Made by a program: the position numbers and the translations under genes. Positions 50,690 through 62,300 of a DNA stretch of 64,000 bases are shown here, piece by piece. The notes under the pieces are model-generated. The model ran no database searches and was not told the origin of the DNA. It saw only the letters and a program-made list of their open reading frames with translations. Source of the stretch: Burkholderiales bacterium RIFCSPHIGHO2_01_FULL_63_240 (GTDB lineage Bacteria; Pseudomonadota; Gammaproteobacteria; Burkholderiales; Burkholderiaceae_C); contig MERU01000002.1 of assembly GCA_001770725.1 (NCBI GenBank), positions 248,001-312,000 on the forward strand, in the 5' to 3' direction. Within the stretch, counting starts at the first letter, position 1; every line of letters begins with the position of its first letter.

Positions 50690-51715
50690 ATGTCAAACAC
50701 CACTCCTGCGACCGGACGTTCGAGTCACGGTGCGTTGGGCAGCCGCCTGCGGCGCTTCGCCCGCCAAGCCCTGACGTCCGCCCTGCTGCCCTCCCTGGCC
50801 TTGCTTTCCAGCACCGCACAGGCGCAATACAGCAAGATGGTCGTGCTCAGCGACAGCATGTCGGACACGCACCGCTACTTTGATTTCACTCGCGCCACGC
50901 TGGGCAGAGGCTTTCCGGCGCCCCCCGCCTACGAAGGCCGCTTTTGCAACGGCCCCGTCGCCGTCGAGGTGCTGGCCGACAAGCTGGGCGTGCAGATCGA
51001 GAATTACTCGTTCTCCGGCGCATTGAGCGGCTACCTGACGCTGCTGGGCATCCCCCTGGGCGTGCTCAGCCAGGTCACGGAGCACCTCAACCGCCGCTCG
51101 CTCGTGCCTTCACTGCCGACCGTGCCCTTCGTTGGCGAGGTCTTCAGCCTCATCCCGGGTACCGGCAAGGCAGACCCCAAGGCCCTCTACGTGATCTGGA
51201 CCGGGCCCGACGACTATTACTTCCCGGGCGGCATGAACAGCCTGACCGCTTACAAGGCCGCGGCCAACATCCAGCAGGCCATCACCTCGCTGTACAACGC
51301 GGGGGCGCGCTATTTCTTCGTGCCGAGCATGCCGGACCTGGGCATCACCCCGCGGGCCCGGCAACTCGAGGCGCGCAACGCTGGCTACATTGCCCGCGCC
51401 TCGAGGTACAGCCAGCAGTTCGCCGACGTGCTGGGCAAGGCGCTTGACAGCTCCCGCACACGTTACCCGCAGGCGCGCATCATGGGCTTCGACACCCTGC
51501 CCTTCCTGAAGGCCGAGATGGACAAAGCACGGGCCCAGGGCAAGAACGTGACCGAGGCTTGCCACCCAGGGGGGCTGAACCTGACGCAGTTCGAAGAACG
51601 CCCGGTCTGCCCCAACCCGGACGACTACCTCTTCTGGGACGACAACCACCCCACGGCGGAGGCCAACCGCATCCTGGGCCAGGCCTGGGCAGGCGCCATC
51701 ACGGCACGGCCCTGA
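50690..51715 (+). CDS. SGNH/GDSL-like hydrolase family protein
   Basis: Signal peptide; VVLSDSMSDTHRYF; GPDDYYFPGG; C-terminal WDDNHPTAEANRILG. Confidence 0.82.
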   Translation: MSNTTPATGRSSHGALGSRLRRFARQALTSALLPSLALLSSTAQAQYSKMVVLSDSMSDTHRYFDFTRATLGRGFPAPPAYEGRFCNGPVAVEVLADKLGVQIENYSFSGALSGYLTLLGIPLGVLSQVTEHLNRRSLVPSLPTVPFVGEVFSLIPGTGKADPKALYVIWTGPDDYYFPGGMNSLTAYKAAANIQQAITSLYNAGARYFFVPSMPDLGITPRARQLEARNAGYIARASRYSQQFADVLGKALDSSRTRYPQARIMGFDTLPFLKAEMDKARAQGKNVTEACHPGGLNLTQFEERPVCPNPDDYLFWDDNHPTAEANRILGQAWAGAITARP

Positions 51716-51729
51716 GCACAGGCCAGGGG

Positions 51730-52413
51730 TCAGAAGGACAGCGTCTTGACCCCTGCCGTGGTGCCCAGCAGGCAGACATCGGCCTTGTTGCGGGCGAACA
51801 CGCCCACCGTGACCACCCCGGGCCACTGGTTGACGTCGGACTCGAAGCGGGCCGGATCGCTGATCTGCAGGCCGCGCACGTCGACGATGATGTTGCCGTT
51901 GTCGGTGGTCACGCCCTCGCGCACCTGGCCCTGGCCACCGATGGCAGCGAAGGCGCGGATGACCTGGGCGGCCGCCATCGGGATGACTTCGACGGGCAGC
52001 GGGAACTTGCCCAGCGCCTGCACCAGCTTGCTTTCGTCGGCGATGCAGACGAAACGCTCGGCCAGCTCGGCCACGATCTTCTCGCGGGTCAGCGCGGCGC
52101 CACCGCCTTTGATCATGTTGCCGGCGTGGTCGATCTCGTCGGCGCCGTCGATGTAGACGCCCAGCCCTGTCACGGCCTCGGCGGCCAGCACGGGCACGCC
52201 CAGCGCTTCCAGCCGCTGGGTGCTGCGCACGGAGCTCGACACCGCACCGCTCACTCGTTTGGGATCGGCTTTGAGGGCCTCGCCCAGGGCGTCGATGAAC
52301 TTGTCCACGGTCGAGCCCGTGCCCACGCCCACGATGCAGCCCGAAGGCACGTATTCGAGGGCGGCGCGCCCCACCAGGGTCTTGAGTTCGTCTTGGGTCA
52401 GGGCTTGGGACAT
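51730..52413 (-). CDS. rpiA: ribose-5-phosphate isomerase A
   Basis: [60 protein letters not shown]. Confidence 0.97.
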   Translation of the reverse strand: MSQALTQDELKTLVGRAALEYVPSGCIVGVGTGSTVDKFIDALGEALKADPKRVSGAVSSSVRSTQRLEALGVPVLAAEAVTGLGVYIDGADEIDHAGNMIKGGGAALTREKIVAELAERFVCIADESKLVQALGKFPLPVEVIPMAAAQVIRAFAAIGGQGQVREGVTTDNGNIIVDVRGLQISDPARFESDVNQWPGVVTVGVFARNKADVCLLGTTAGVKTLSF

Positions 52414-52476
52414 GGCAGCAGGCTCAGCAGAGCAATCAGAGGGAAGCAACAGGCGCTGTGCGGTTCGGTGCGGCGA

Positions 52477-53286
52477 TCAGTGCGGGGCATGCGGGACGCG
52501 AAGCTGCTGCCAGGCCATCAAGGCGCCGATGAACACCGGCTGATGCACCATGTAGAAGCTCAGGCTCCACTGCCCCAGCAAGACCAGGGCCCGCCAAAAT
52601 GCGGGCTCGCGCCGAGCGAGGCCGAGATTGTCGCCGGAGTTCGCCACCGAAACACCACCCAGCCAGTGCGGACGGTGTCGCAACAGCCACTGTGTCACGG
52701 CCAGCCCCCACCACATCACCCCCAACCAGGGCAACACGGGCACGAAATCCTCGGTGATGGGCTTGTGGGTGACCAGGCCCACCCAGTTCGTCCACCGCGC
52801 ATCAAAGAAGGGGTGCTGGAAGGCATGCGGCAGCAGCACCGCCACCAAACCCAGTGGCAGCAGCCAGTTCCCCAGCGGCGCGCTCAGGCGGGCGACGATC
52901 AGCATCACCGCCATGCCGTGCAACACCCCGAACGAGATGTAGCTGCGCGGGAACATCCACCAGCTGCCCAGGCTCACCAGCAGTGCGCAGCCAACGATTT
53001 GCGCCCACCGGCGCCAGAAACGCGCCCAGCTCTGCCCCCGGTGCGTGGCGATGGCCTGCCCCGCGCCAGCGCACAGCAGGAAGGTCGACAGGATGAAGGT
53101 GCGCTGCCATGTCCAGAAAGGGTCGCGGTAGAAATCCGATTCCGTCAGGCGAAAGTTCGCCAGGTCAAAGCAGAAGTGGAAGGCGGCCATCCAGAGCAGC
53201 GCCAGCCCGCGCAGGGCGTCGACGCGGTCGAAGCGCTGCGCGATCGCAGGGGCTTGTGTCCCCAACTTGCCTTTTTTCGGTGCCAT
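52477..53286 (-). CDS. DUF1624/heparan-alpha-glucosaminide N-acetyltransferase-like membrane protein
   Basis: RFDRVDALRGLALLWMAAFHFCFDLANF; multi-TM; FGVLHGMAVMLIVARL. Confidence 0.88.
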   Translation of the reverse strand: MAPKKGKLGTQAPAIAQRFDRVDALRGLALLWMAAFHFCFDLANFRLTESDFYRDPFWTWQRTFILSTFLLCAGAGQAIATHRGQSWARFWRRWAQIVGCALLVSLGSWWMFPRSYISFGVLHGMAVMLIVARLSAPLGNWLLPLGLVAVLLPHAFQHPFFDARWTNWVGLVTHKPITEDFVPVLPWLGVMWWGLAVTQWLLRHRPHWLGGVSVANSGDNLGLARREPAFWRALVLLGQWSLSFYMVHQPVFIGALMAWQQLRVPHAPH

Positions 53287-53337
53287 CGCGATAGTATCGG
53301 CCCTCCCCGCGCTCTTGCCCCCAGCACCCCACCCGCC

Positions 53338-55311
53338 ATGTCCCTGCCCGCCCACCAGATCGAACTGCTTTCGCCCGCGCGCACGGCCGACATCGGGATC
53401 GAAGCCGTCAACCACGGCGCCGACGCCATCTACATTGGCGGGCCCTCTTTCGGCGCGCGCAGCAACGCCAGCAACGAGGTCAGCGACATCGCCCGGCTGG
53501 TCCAGCACGCCCACCGCTACCACGCCAAGGTCTTCACCACGCTCAACACCATCTTGCGCGACGACGAGCTCGAGCCCGCACGCAAGATGATCTGGGAGCT
53601 GCACGACGCCGGCGTGGACGCCCTGATCGTGCAGGACATGGGCCTGCTTGAGCTCGACTTGCCGCCCATTCAGCTGCACGCCAGCACGCAGACCGACATC
53701 CGCACCGTCGAGAAGGCGAAGTTCCTGCAGGACGCCGGCTTCAGCCAGATCGTGCTGGCGCGCGAGCTGACGCTGCAGCAGATCAAAGCCATTGCGGACG
53801 CCACGCACGCCAGCATCGAGTTCTTCATCCATGGCGCCTTGTGCGTGGCCTACAGTGGCCAGTGCTTCATCAGCCATGCGCACACGGGGCGCAGCGCCAA
53901 CCGCGGCGACTGCTCACAAGCCTGCCGCCTGCCCTACAACGTGCTCGACGGCAGCGGCCAGGTCGTGGCCTTCGAGCAGCACGTGCTGTCCATGAAGGAC
54001 AACGACCAGAGTGCCAACCTCAACGCCCTGATCGACGCGGGCGTGCGCTCCTTCAAGATCGAAGGCCGCTACAAGGACATGGGCTACGTGAAAAACATCA
54101 CCGCCCATTACCGCCTGCTGCTTGACGAGATCCTGGAGCAACGGCCTGAGCTGGCCCGCTCGTCATCGGGCGAATGCACCTTCTACTTCCAGCCCGAGCC
54201 CGAGCGCAACTTCAACCGCGGCAGCACCGACTACTTCGTCAACGGCCGCAAGGAAGACATCGGCGCCTTCGAGTCACCCAAGCACCTGGGCCTGCCCGTG
54301 GGCGAAGTCGCCAAGGTGGGAGACAAGTGGTTCGACGTGGCCATCGACGACGAAGCGGTCAAAGAAGCTGGCGGCATCCACAACGGCGACGGCCTGAACT
54401 ACCTGACCCTGACCAAGGACATCGTCGGCGTGCAGGTCAACACCGCTGAGCCGGTGGGCAAGTCGGGTCGCCTGTGGCGCGTGTTCCCCAACGAAGCGAT
54501 CGAAACGCTCAAGGACCTGCAGTCCGGCGTGGCCATCAACCGCAACCGCGACCGCAGCTGGGAGCACCTGCTGAGCAAGAAGTCGTCCGACCGCCGCATC
54601 GGGCTGTGGGCCGAGCTGAGCGAAACCGCCGACGGCCTGGCGCTGCAGTTGAGCGACGAGGATGGTTGCGTCGGCACCGCCCAGGTGGTTTGCGACAAGC
54701 AAGCCCCGCAGGACGCCGCACGTGGCGAGGCCATGCTGCGCGAGCACATCGGCAAGTTCGGCAACACCCTCTTTCATGCACACGACATTGGCCTCAAGCT
54801 GAGCCAGCCCTGGTTCGTGCCGGCCTCGGCGCTCAACACGCTCAGGCGCGACGCTGTGGCCGCGCTGGAAGCCGCCCGCGAATCGGCGCGCCCGCGCCTC
54901 GAACGCGCTGCGGCCGTGGAGCCGCCTGCGCCCTACCCCGAGGACACGCTGAGCTACCTGGCCAACGTCTACAACCACAAGGCGCGCGACTTCTACGCCA
55001 AGCACGGCGTCAAGGTCATCGAGCCCGCCTACGAAAGCCACGAGGAGCTCGGCGAGGTCAGCCTGATGATCACCAAGCACTGCGTGCGCTTTTCGCTGAG
55101 CCTGTGCCCCAAGCAGGCCAAGGGCGTGCAAGGCGTGCAGGGCCAGGTGCGCGCCGAGCCGCTGCAGCTCATCAATGGCAAGGAAAAGCTCACGCTGCGC
55201 TTTGACTGCAAGCCCTGCGAGATGCACGTGGTCGGCAAGATGAAAAAGTCGGTGCTCAACCAGATCCCGCCGGCGCCGGTGCAGTTCTACCGCACGCGGC
55301 CGCAAGCCTGA
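53338..55311 (+). CDS. rlhA: U32 peptidase family protein, RlhA/YdcP-like (23S rRNA hydroxylation)
   Basis: ELLSPARTADIGIEAVNHGADAIYIGGPSFGARSNASNE; HGALCVAYSGQCFISHAHTGRSANRGDCSQACRLPY; length about 657 aa. Confidence 0.78.
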   Translation: MSLPAHQIELLSPARTADIGIEAVNHGADAIYIGGPSFGARSNASNEVSDIARLVQHAHRYHAKVFTTLNTILRDDELEPARKMIWELHDAGVDALIVQDMGLLELDLPPIQLHASTQTDIRTVEKAKFLQDAGFSQIVLARELTLQQIKAIADATHASIEFFIHGALCVAYSGQCFISHAHTGRSANRGDCSQACRLPYNVLDGSGQVVAFEQHVLSMKDNDQSANLNALIDAGVRSFKIEGRYKDMGYVKNITAHYRLLLDEILEQRPELARSSSGECTFYFQPEPERNFNRGSTDYFVNGRKEDIGAFESPKHLGLPVGEVAKVGDKWFDVAIDDEAVKEAGGIHNGDGLNYLTLTKDIVGVQVNTAEPVGKSGRLWRVFPNEAIETLKDLQSGVAINRNRDRSWEHLLSKKSSDRRIGLWAELSETADGLALQLSDEDGCVGTAQVVCDKQAPQDAARGEAMLREHIGKFGNTLFHAHDIGLKLSQPWFVPASALNTLRRDAVAALEAARESARPRLERAAAVEPPAPYPEDTLSYLANVYNHKARDFYAKHGVKVIEPAYESHEELGEVSLMITKHCVRFSLSLCPKQAKGVQGVQGQVRAEPLQLINGKEKLTLRFDCKPCEMHVVGKMKKSVLNQIPPAPVQFYRTRPQA

Positions 55312-55327
55312 TCCCCTCGGTTTCGGC

Positions 55328-55349
55328 GCTCCCGTGAACCAGCGGGAGC
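55328..55349 (+). terminator. terminator-like hairpin GCTCCCG-8nt-CGGGAGC
   Basis: 7-bp stem 17 nt after rlhA-like stop; no T-tract. Confidence 0.35.
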
Positions 55350-55410
55350 CGTCATCCCGCTGTCACCCTGGCATCGCGGTGCTGTCACATGCGCCGCAGA
55401 CCATGGGTGC

Positions 55411-56316
55411 ATGCGGAACTGGATCAACGCCCCTCTCCTGAGAGCCTTGACCTCGCCCGCCAGTTTTGCGGCTGGCAACGGGAGCCTCGCTCCATCCCTT
55501 GGCGAAAAGCCAGAAGGACAGGAAGGCACGCACCGCGTTCGCACCGTGTGGATCTCCGATGTGCACCTGGGCACGCCAGGCTGCCAGGCCCACGCCCTGC
55601 TCGACTTCCTCAAGCGCGTGGAATGCGACACCCTCTACCTGGTTGGCGACATCATCGACGGCTGGCAGCTGCGTCGCAGCTGGTACTGGCCGCAGGCTCA
55701 CAACGTCGTGGTGCAAAAGCTGCTGCGCAAGGCCCGCAAGGGCACGCGCGTGATCTACGTGCCGGGCAACCACGACGAGTTCGCGCGCAAGTTCCTGGAG
55801 CACTCGTTCGGCGGCATCGAGGTGGCCGAAGAATGGATCCACACCACCGCCGACGGTCGCCAGCTCTGGGTCACGCATGGCGACCTGTACGACGGCGTGA
55901 TCCAGGTGGCCCGCTGGCTGGCGCTGCTGGGTGATTCGCTCTATGAGTTCACGCTCAAGCTCAACCGGCACCTGAACTCCTGGCGCGCCCGGGCCGGCCT
56001 GCCTTACTGGTCGCTGTCCAAGTACCTCAAGCTCAAGGTCAAGCGCGCCGTCAGCTACGTGGGCGACTTCGAAGCCGCGCTGGCGCGCGAGGCCCGCAAG
56101 CGCGGCGTCGATGGCCTGGTGTGCGGCCACATCCACCACGCCGAGATGCGAGATGTCGAAGGCATCCTGTACTGCAACGATGGGGATTGGGTCGAGAGCC
56201 TGACGGCACTGGTCGAGCACGCGGACGGCAGCCTGGCCATCGTCGAGTGGGGCGAGGTCATGGCGGGGCGGGCCACGCTGTCTGCTGCGCCGGCTGCGGC
56301 ACAATGCGGGCCCTGA
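55411..56316 (+). CDS. UDP-2,3-diacylglucosamine diphosphatase-like metallophosphoesterase
   Basis: VWISDVHLGTPGCQ; LVGDIIDGW; YVPGNHDEF; CGHIHHAEM. Confidence 0.88.
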   Translation: MRNWINAPLLRALTSPASFAAGNGSLAPSLGEKPEGQEGTHRVRTVWISDVHLGTPGCQAHALLDFLKRVECDTLYLVGDIIDGWQLRRSWYWPQAHNVVVQKLLRKARKGTRVIYVPGNHDEFARKFLEHSFGGIEVAEEWIHTTADGRQLWVTHGDLYDGVIQVARWLALLGDSLYEFTLKLNRHLNSWRARAGLPYWSLSKYLKLKVKRAVSYVGDFEAALAREARKRGVDGLVCGHIHHAEMRDVEGILYCNDGDWVESLTALVEHADGSLAIVEWGEVMAGRATLSAAPAAAQCGP

Positions 56317-56333
56317 TCTGAAGGAGCCCGCAC

Positions 56334-56648
56334 ATGGCATTCGCCGACAACCTCAAAGCCCTCCCCCCTGTGGCCCACCTGGCCGCACTGGAACTGCTCG
56401 ATGCCGCAGGCACCGTGGTCGCCCGCATCGAGAACAAGCCGGGCCAGGCCGGCTCGCTGGCCGTCTACGCAGCCCTGGCGGCCAAGCATGGCGCCCTCAA
56501 CGCGGCCGCCGCCCAGGAAGGCCTGCAGCTCTACGCCGAACACACCGCCGACGCCGAAGCCAACCCGGGCAAGCACCCCAACATCGACCGGCTCATCGAC
56601 CTGGTGCGCAACAACCAGTCCCTGGCGGCGCGCACCATCGCCGCCTGA
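56334..56648 (+). CDS. DUF2322-like protein
   Basis: MAFADNLKALPPVAHLAALELLDAAGTVVARIENKPGQAGSLAVYAALAAKHGALNAAAAQEGLQLYAEHTADAEANPGKHPNIDRLIDLV. Confidence 0.75.
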   Translation: MAFADNLKALPPVAHLAALELLDAAGTVVARIENKPGQAGSLAVYAALAAKHGALNAAAAQEGLQLYAEHTADAEANPGKHPNIDRLIDLVRNNQSLAARTIAA

Positions 56649-56765
56649 TGCCGAACGGCCGCTGACACGACGTGGCCGGTTCTTGATCTGGACCAGTTCT
56701 GCGAAATGCCTCGGGCGTAAGATGCCAAGCACGTCTTTCGGCGTGCCCTTTGCCCGCCCCAACGC

Positions 56766-58325
56766 ATGACCACCCCAGCCGACGTCACCGCCACGCTGCG
56801 CCTCAAGCGGGTGGCCATCGACACGTACCGCGAAAACGTCGCCTACCTGCACCGCGACTGCGCGATCTACCGCGCAGAAGGGTTCCAGGCTCTGTCCAAG
56901 GTGGAGGTCCGAGCCAACGGGCAACGCATCCTCGCGACGCTCAATGTGGTCGATGACGCCTGCATCGTCGGCCCGGATCAACTGGGGTTGTCGGAAGACG
57001 CCTTCGGTCAGATGGGGGTGAGCGAAGGCCACGAAGTTCGCATCGGTCAGGCCGCGCCACCTTGCTCCATCCCGGCCTTGCACCGCAAGATCGCAGGCGA
57101 GCGGCTCGCGCACGAAGACTACCGCGCCATCGTGCGCGACATCGCCGAGCACCGCTACTCCAAGATCGAACTCACGGCCTTCGTGGTCGCCTGCCACCAG
57201 GGAGAGCTCGATCGCGAGGAGGTCTACTACCTGAGCGAGGCCATGTCCGCCGTGGGCCGCCGGCTCGACTGGCACGACCACCCCGTGGTGGACAAGCACT
57301 GCATCGGAGGCATCCCGGGCAATCGCACGTCCATGCTGGTGGTGCCCATCGTGGCCGCGCACGGCATGCTGTGCCCGAAAACCTCGTCGCGCGCCATCAC
57401 CTCGCCTGCCGGCACCGCCGACACCATGGAGGTGCTGTCCAACGTCGAGCCCCCCTTTGGGCGCCTGATGGAGATCGTGCGTGAACACCACGCCTGCCTG
57501 GCGTGGGGTGGCACCAGCGACCTGTCCCCCGCGGACGATGTGCTGATTTCGGTCGAACGCCCCCTGTCGATCGATTCGCACGGCCAGATGGTGGCCTCCA
57601 TCCTCTCCAAGAAGGTAGCCGCCGGCTCCACCCACCTGCTGCTGGACATCCCCATCGGACCGACCGCCAAGGTCCGCTCGATGCCCGAGGCCCAACGCCT
57701 GCGACGGCTCTTCGAATTCGTGGCACAGCGGCTGGGCCTGGCCATCGACGTCGTCATCACGGATGGCCGCCAGCCCATCGGACGCGGCATCGGCCCGGTG
57801 CTGGAAGCGCGCGACGTGATGTGGGTGCTGCAAAACGACCCACGGGGCCCCGACGACCTGCGGCTCAAGGCGTTGCGCCTTGCCGGCCGCATGCTCGAAT
57901 TCGACCCCGATGTCCGTGGCGGCGACGGTTTCGCCATCGCCCGGGACATCCTGGAATCGGGCCGTGCGCTGGAGAAGATGCAAGCCATCATCACCGCGCA
58001 GGGCTCTCGATCGTTCGACCCCGAGCAGCCCGCGCTTGCGCCTTTGACGTTCGAGGTCACCGCCACGGCCAGTGGTGTGGTCTGCGAGCTCGACAACCTG
58101 CAGCTCGCGCGCATCGCCCGCGTGGCGGGGGCACCGAAGGTCGCCGGTGCGGGCGTGGACCTGCTTAGAAAGCTCGGCGATCAGGTCGAGGCCGGCGAGG
58201 CGCTCTACCGCGTTCACGCGGCCTACCCTGCGGACCTGGGCTTCGCTCGCCAGGAGGCCAGGGAGCACGACGGCGTGCGCCTGGGATCACCGGCAGATGT
58301 GCCCCCGCTCTACCTGGAGATCTGA
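56766..58325 (+). CDS. thymidine/AMP phosphorylase family protein (TIGR02645-like)
   Basis: N-terminal extension; [54 protein letters not shown]. Confidence 0.88.
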   Translation: MTTPADVTATLRLKRVAIDTYRENVAYLHRDCAIYRAEGFQALSKVEVRANGQRILATLNVVDDACIVGPDQLGLSEDAFGQMGVSEGHEVRIGQAAPPCSIPALHRKIAGERLAHEDYRAIVRDIAEHRYSKIELTAFVVACHQGELDREEVYYLSEAMSAVGRRLDWHDHPVVDKHCIGGIPGNRTSMLVVPIVAAHGMLCPKTSSRAITSPAGTADTMEVLSNVEPPFGRLMEIVREHHACLAWGGTSDLSPADDVLISVERPLSIDSHGQMVASILSKKVAAGSTHLLLDIPIGPTAKVRSMPEAQRLRRLFEFVAQRLGLAIDVVITDGRQPIGRGIGPVLEARDVMWVLQNDPRGPDDLRLKALRLAGRMLEFDPDVRGGDGFAIARDILESGRALEKMQAIITAQGSRSFDPEQPALAPLTFEVTATASGVVCELDNLQLARIARVAGAPKVAGAGVDLLRKLGDQVEAGEALYRVHAAYPADLGFARQEAREHDGVRLGSPADVPPLYLEI

Positions 58326-59260
58326 TGTCGTCGACGCTGCTGTTGCACTTCAAGGACCAGGCCCAGGCGGCCCTGAACCTGGCGCGGGCTTCGGGCCTGG
58401 GCGCTGCCGAAGTGGCTTGCCACCGCTTCCCGGACGGGGAGCTTCGCCTGACCCTGCCTTTTGCGGAGCCTGGCACGCCGGGTGCTGCGCCGACCCCGGA
58501 CACGGTCGTGCTCTACCGCAGCCTGCACGACCCCAACGAGAAGCTGCTCGAGGTGCTGCTGCTGGCAAGCCAGGCCCGGGCGTGGGGCGTTCGCCGGTTG
58601 GTGCTGGTGGCCCCCTACCTGGCCTACATGCGCCAGGACACCTCGTTCCATGCGGGCGAAGTGATCAGCCAGCGGCAGGTGGGGCGCCTGCTGGCACTCG
58701 ATTTCGACACCCTCATCACGGTCGACCCCCACTTGCACCGCATCGAACGACTGGACCAGGCCGTGAACGTTCGGCAGGCCCTGGCGCTGTCCGCCGCGCC
58801 TGTGCTGGCTCGCCATGTGGCCGACGCCTTGCGAAGCGAGTGCCCGGCGGGCGAGTTGGTGCTGATGGGTCCTGACAGCGAGTCGGCCCCCTGGACAGCA
58901 GCTGCCGCGGCCGAGCTCGGCTGTGCCCATGGTGTGTGCAGCAAGGCCCGCCACGGTGACCGCGATGTGCAGATCGAGCTTCCCGACGTCAGCGTCAAGG
59001 ACCGCCGCGTCGTGCTGCTCGACGACATCGCGAGTTCAGGCCGCACTCTGGCGGCAGCTGCACAGGGCCTGTTGCGATGCGGGGCTGCATCGGTCGATGT
59101 CGCCGTGACCCACGCCCTGCTGGCGCACGATGCGATGGACGTGATCCGCGGCGCCGGCATCAGGCATTTCTGGAGCAGCGACAGCGTCGGTCACGCCAGC
59201 AACGTGGTGCGGCTTGCCCCGCTGATCGCGCCGGCCCTGCTGTCCGCCCTGCAAACCTGA
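58325..59260 (+). CDS. ribose-phosphate pyrophosphokinase-like protein
   Basis: FPDGELRLTLP; LVAPYLAYMRQDTSFHAGEVISQRQVGRLL; VVLLDDIASSGRTLAAAAQGL (PRPP loop); start overlaps upstream stop. Confidence 0.87.
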   Translation: MSSTLLLHFKDQAQAALNLARASGLGAAEVACHRFPDGELRLTLPFAEPGTPGAAPTPDTVVLYRSLHDPNEKLLEVLLLASQARAWGVRRLVLVAPYLAYMRQDTSFHAGEVISQRQVGRLLALDFDTLITVDPHLHRIERLDQAVNVRQALALSAAPVLARHVADALRSECPAGELVLMGPDSESAPWTAAAAAELGCAHGVCSKARHGDRDVQIELPDVSVKDRRVVLLDDIASSGRTLAAAAQGLLRCGAASVDVAVTHALLAHDAMDVIRGAGIRHFWSSDSVGHASNVVRLAPLIAPALLSALQT

Positions 59261-59282
59261 GGGCGCCACAGCCGGCAGGAAA

Positions 59283-59306
59283 CAAGGGGCGCCTCAGCGC
59301 CCCTTG
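59283..59306. terminator. bidirectional terminator hairpin CAAGGGGCGC-CTCA-GCGCCCCTTG
   Basis: Perfect 10-bp stem between convergent PRPP synthetase-like gene and purL. Confidence 0.75.
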
Positions 59307-59309
59307 ACC

Positions 59310-62300
59310 TCATCCCACCCACTTGCGCGCGTTGCGGAACATGCGCAGCCAAGGACTCGGGGCGCTCTTGTCGCCACTGGTCCAGCTCATCTGGATGTTG
59401 CGGAACACACGCTCCGGGTGCGGCATCATGGCCGTGAAGCGCCCGTCGGGCGTGGTCACGCCGGTCAGGCCATCGGGCGAGCCGTTCGGGTTGAACGGGT
59501 AGACCTCGGTGGGCGCGCCGGTGTGGTCCACGAAGCGCACCGCGCGGTGCACCTTGGCGGCATCACCACGCTGCGAGAAGTTCGCAAAGCCCTCACCGTG
59601 CGAGACGGCGATGGGCATGCGGCTGCCGGCCATGCCCGCAAAGAAGATGGACGGGCTCTCCAGCACCTCGACCTGGCTCAGGCGGGCCTCGAAACGCGTG
59701 CTCTGGTTGGTCGTGAACTTCGGCCAGTGCTCGGCGCCCGGGATGATGGGGCTGAGCGCCGCCAGCATCTGGCAGCCATTGCACACACCCAGGCCGAAGG
59801 TCTCCTGCCGAGCCATGAAGGCAGCGAACTGCTCGGCCAGTTGCGGGTTGAACAGCACCGAGCGGGCCCAGCCTTCGCCAGCGCCCAGGGTGTCGCCATA
59901 GCTGAAGCCGCCGCAGGCCACGAAGCCCTGGAACTGGTCCAGGCGTGCGCGGCCGGCGATCAGGTCGCTCATGTGCACGTCGAAGGTGTCGAAGCCGCCC
60001 AGGTGCATGGCGTAGGCCATCTCCACGTGCGAGTTCACGCCCTGCTCGCGCAGGATGGCCACCTTGGGGCGCGCCTTGTGGATGAAGGGCGCGGACACGT
60101 CCTCCAGCGGGTCGAAGCTCAGGGACACGTGCAGGCCGGTGTTGGCCGCATCGCCGATGGTGGCGTGCTCGCTGTCCGCGCAGGCCGGGTTGTCGCGCAG
60201 CTGGGCGATGCGCCAGCTCACCTCGTCCCAGGCCTGGTGCAACTGCTGCAGCGGGGCCTTGAAGATGTCCTTGGCGTCGCGCCAGACCTGCACCTGGCCC
60301 TTGCCCGCACCCGTCAGGATCGGCTTGCCGATGACGTGGCTGTGCTTGCTCAGGCCGTGCTCGCGCAGCACCTGCATGACGGCATCGCGCTCGGCGGTGC
60401 GCACCTGCAGCACCACGCCCAGCTCTTCGTTGAACAGGGCCTTGAGCGTCAGCTCGTTGCGGCGCTCGCTGACCTGGCCGGCCCAGTTCTTGGAGTCACC
60501 GGTTTCAGCGCGGCTGTCGCTGATGCCATCGCCTTCGGTCACCAGCATGTCCACGTTGATCGACACGCCCGTGTGGCCGGCAAAGGCCATCTCGGCCACC
60601 GTGGCCCACAAGCCGCCGTCACCGCGGTCGTGGTAGGCCAGCAGCTTGCCTTGGGCGCGCAGCGCATTGACGGCTTCCACCGTGGCCTTGAGCAGGGCCG
60701 GCGAGTCGAGGTCGGGCACCTCGTTGCCGAACTGGTTCAGCACCTGGGCCAGCATGGAGCCGCCCATGCGCTTCTTGCCTTGGCCCAGGTCGACGAGGAT
60801 CAGGCTGGTGTCCAGGGCCTGGCCGTTTTCCGACGTGACCAGCTGCGGGGTCAGCGTGCCGCGGGTGTCTGCGATGGAGGCAAACGCCGTGACGATCAGC
60901 GACACGGGCGCGGTCACCTGCCTGGTGGCGCCGTTGTCGGACCACTTGGTGCGCATCGACAGCGAATCCTTGCCCACCGGGATGGAGATGCCCAGTGCCG
61001 GGCACAGCTCCATGCCCACGGCCTTGACCGTGTCGTACAGCGCAGCGTCTTCGCCCTGTTCGCCGCAGGCGGCCATCCAGTTGGCCGACAGCTTCACGCG
61101 CGGCAGCTCGATGGGGGCGGCCAGCAGGTTGGTGATGGCTTCGCCCACCGCCATGCGGCCCGACGCAGGCGCGTTGACCGAGGCCAGCGGCGTGCGCTCG
61201 CCCATGGCCATGGCTTCGCCAGCAAAGCCTTGGTAGTCGGCCAGGGTGACGGCCACGTCGGCCACCGGCACCTGCCAGGGACCGACCATCTGGTCGCGGC
61301 TGTTGAGGCCCCCCACCGTGCGGTCGCCGATGGTGATCAGGAAGCGCTTGCTGGCCACCGTGGGGTGACGCAGCACATCCAAGGCCACCTTCTCGAGCGA
61401 CACGCCGGTCAGGTCGAGCTTGCCGCCATCCCACCGCACACGCTTGACGTCACGGTGCACCTTGGGCGGCTTGCCCAGCAGCACGTCCATGGGCATGTCC
61501 ACGGGCTTGTCGGCATCGGGCTTGGTGGTGTCTTCCAGCACCAGCTCCAGCGCCTCGGTGGCGGTGCCGATCACGCCGAACGGGCAGCGCTCGCGCTCGC
61601 ACATGGCGGTGAAGATGGGCAGGCTCTCGGGTGCGATGGCCAGCACGTAGCGCTCCTGGCTCTCGTTGCACCAGATCTCTTTCGGGGCCATGCCGGACTC
61701 TTCCAGCGGCACCTTGCTCAGGTCAAAGCGAGCGCCCTTGCCTGCGCCGTCCACCAGCTCGGGGAAGGCGTTGGAGATGCCGCCCGCGCCCACGTCGTGG
61801 ATCGCCAGGATGGGGTTCTGAGCGCCCAGGCCCCAGCAGTGGTTGATGACCTCTTGCGCGCGGCGCTCGATCTCCGGGTTACCACGTTGCACCGAGTCGA
61901 AGTCCAGCGCGGCGGAATTGGTGCCCGCCGCCATCGACGACGCCGCCGCGCCGGCCATGCCGATGCGCATGCCCGGGCCGCCCAACTGGATCAGCAGCGT
62001 GCCCGCGCCAAAGACGATCTTCTTGGTCTGCTCGGCGCTGATCGTGCCGATGCCGCCAGCGATCATGATGGGCTTGTGGTAGCCGCGGCGGATGGCGCCA
62101 GCGCCCTCGCCCACGGTCTGCTCGAACACGCGGAAGTAACCACCCAGGTTCGCGCGGCCGAACTCGTTGTTGAAGGCCGCGCCACCCAGCGGGCCTTCGA
62201 TCATGATCTGCAGCGGGCTGGCGATGTGCTCGGGCTTGCCGACAGGGTTTTGCTCCCAAGGCTCGCTCGTGCCAGGCAGGTGCAGGTTCGACACCGAAAA

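Noticed and set aside
51559-55311. 1250-aa ORF spanning SGNH 3' end, rpiA antisense and U32 peptidase
   Set aside because: Only the part from ATG 53338 is the U32 peptidase; the upstream portion is read-through of an open frame antisense to rpiA and the DUF1624 gene.
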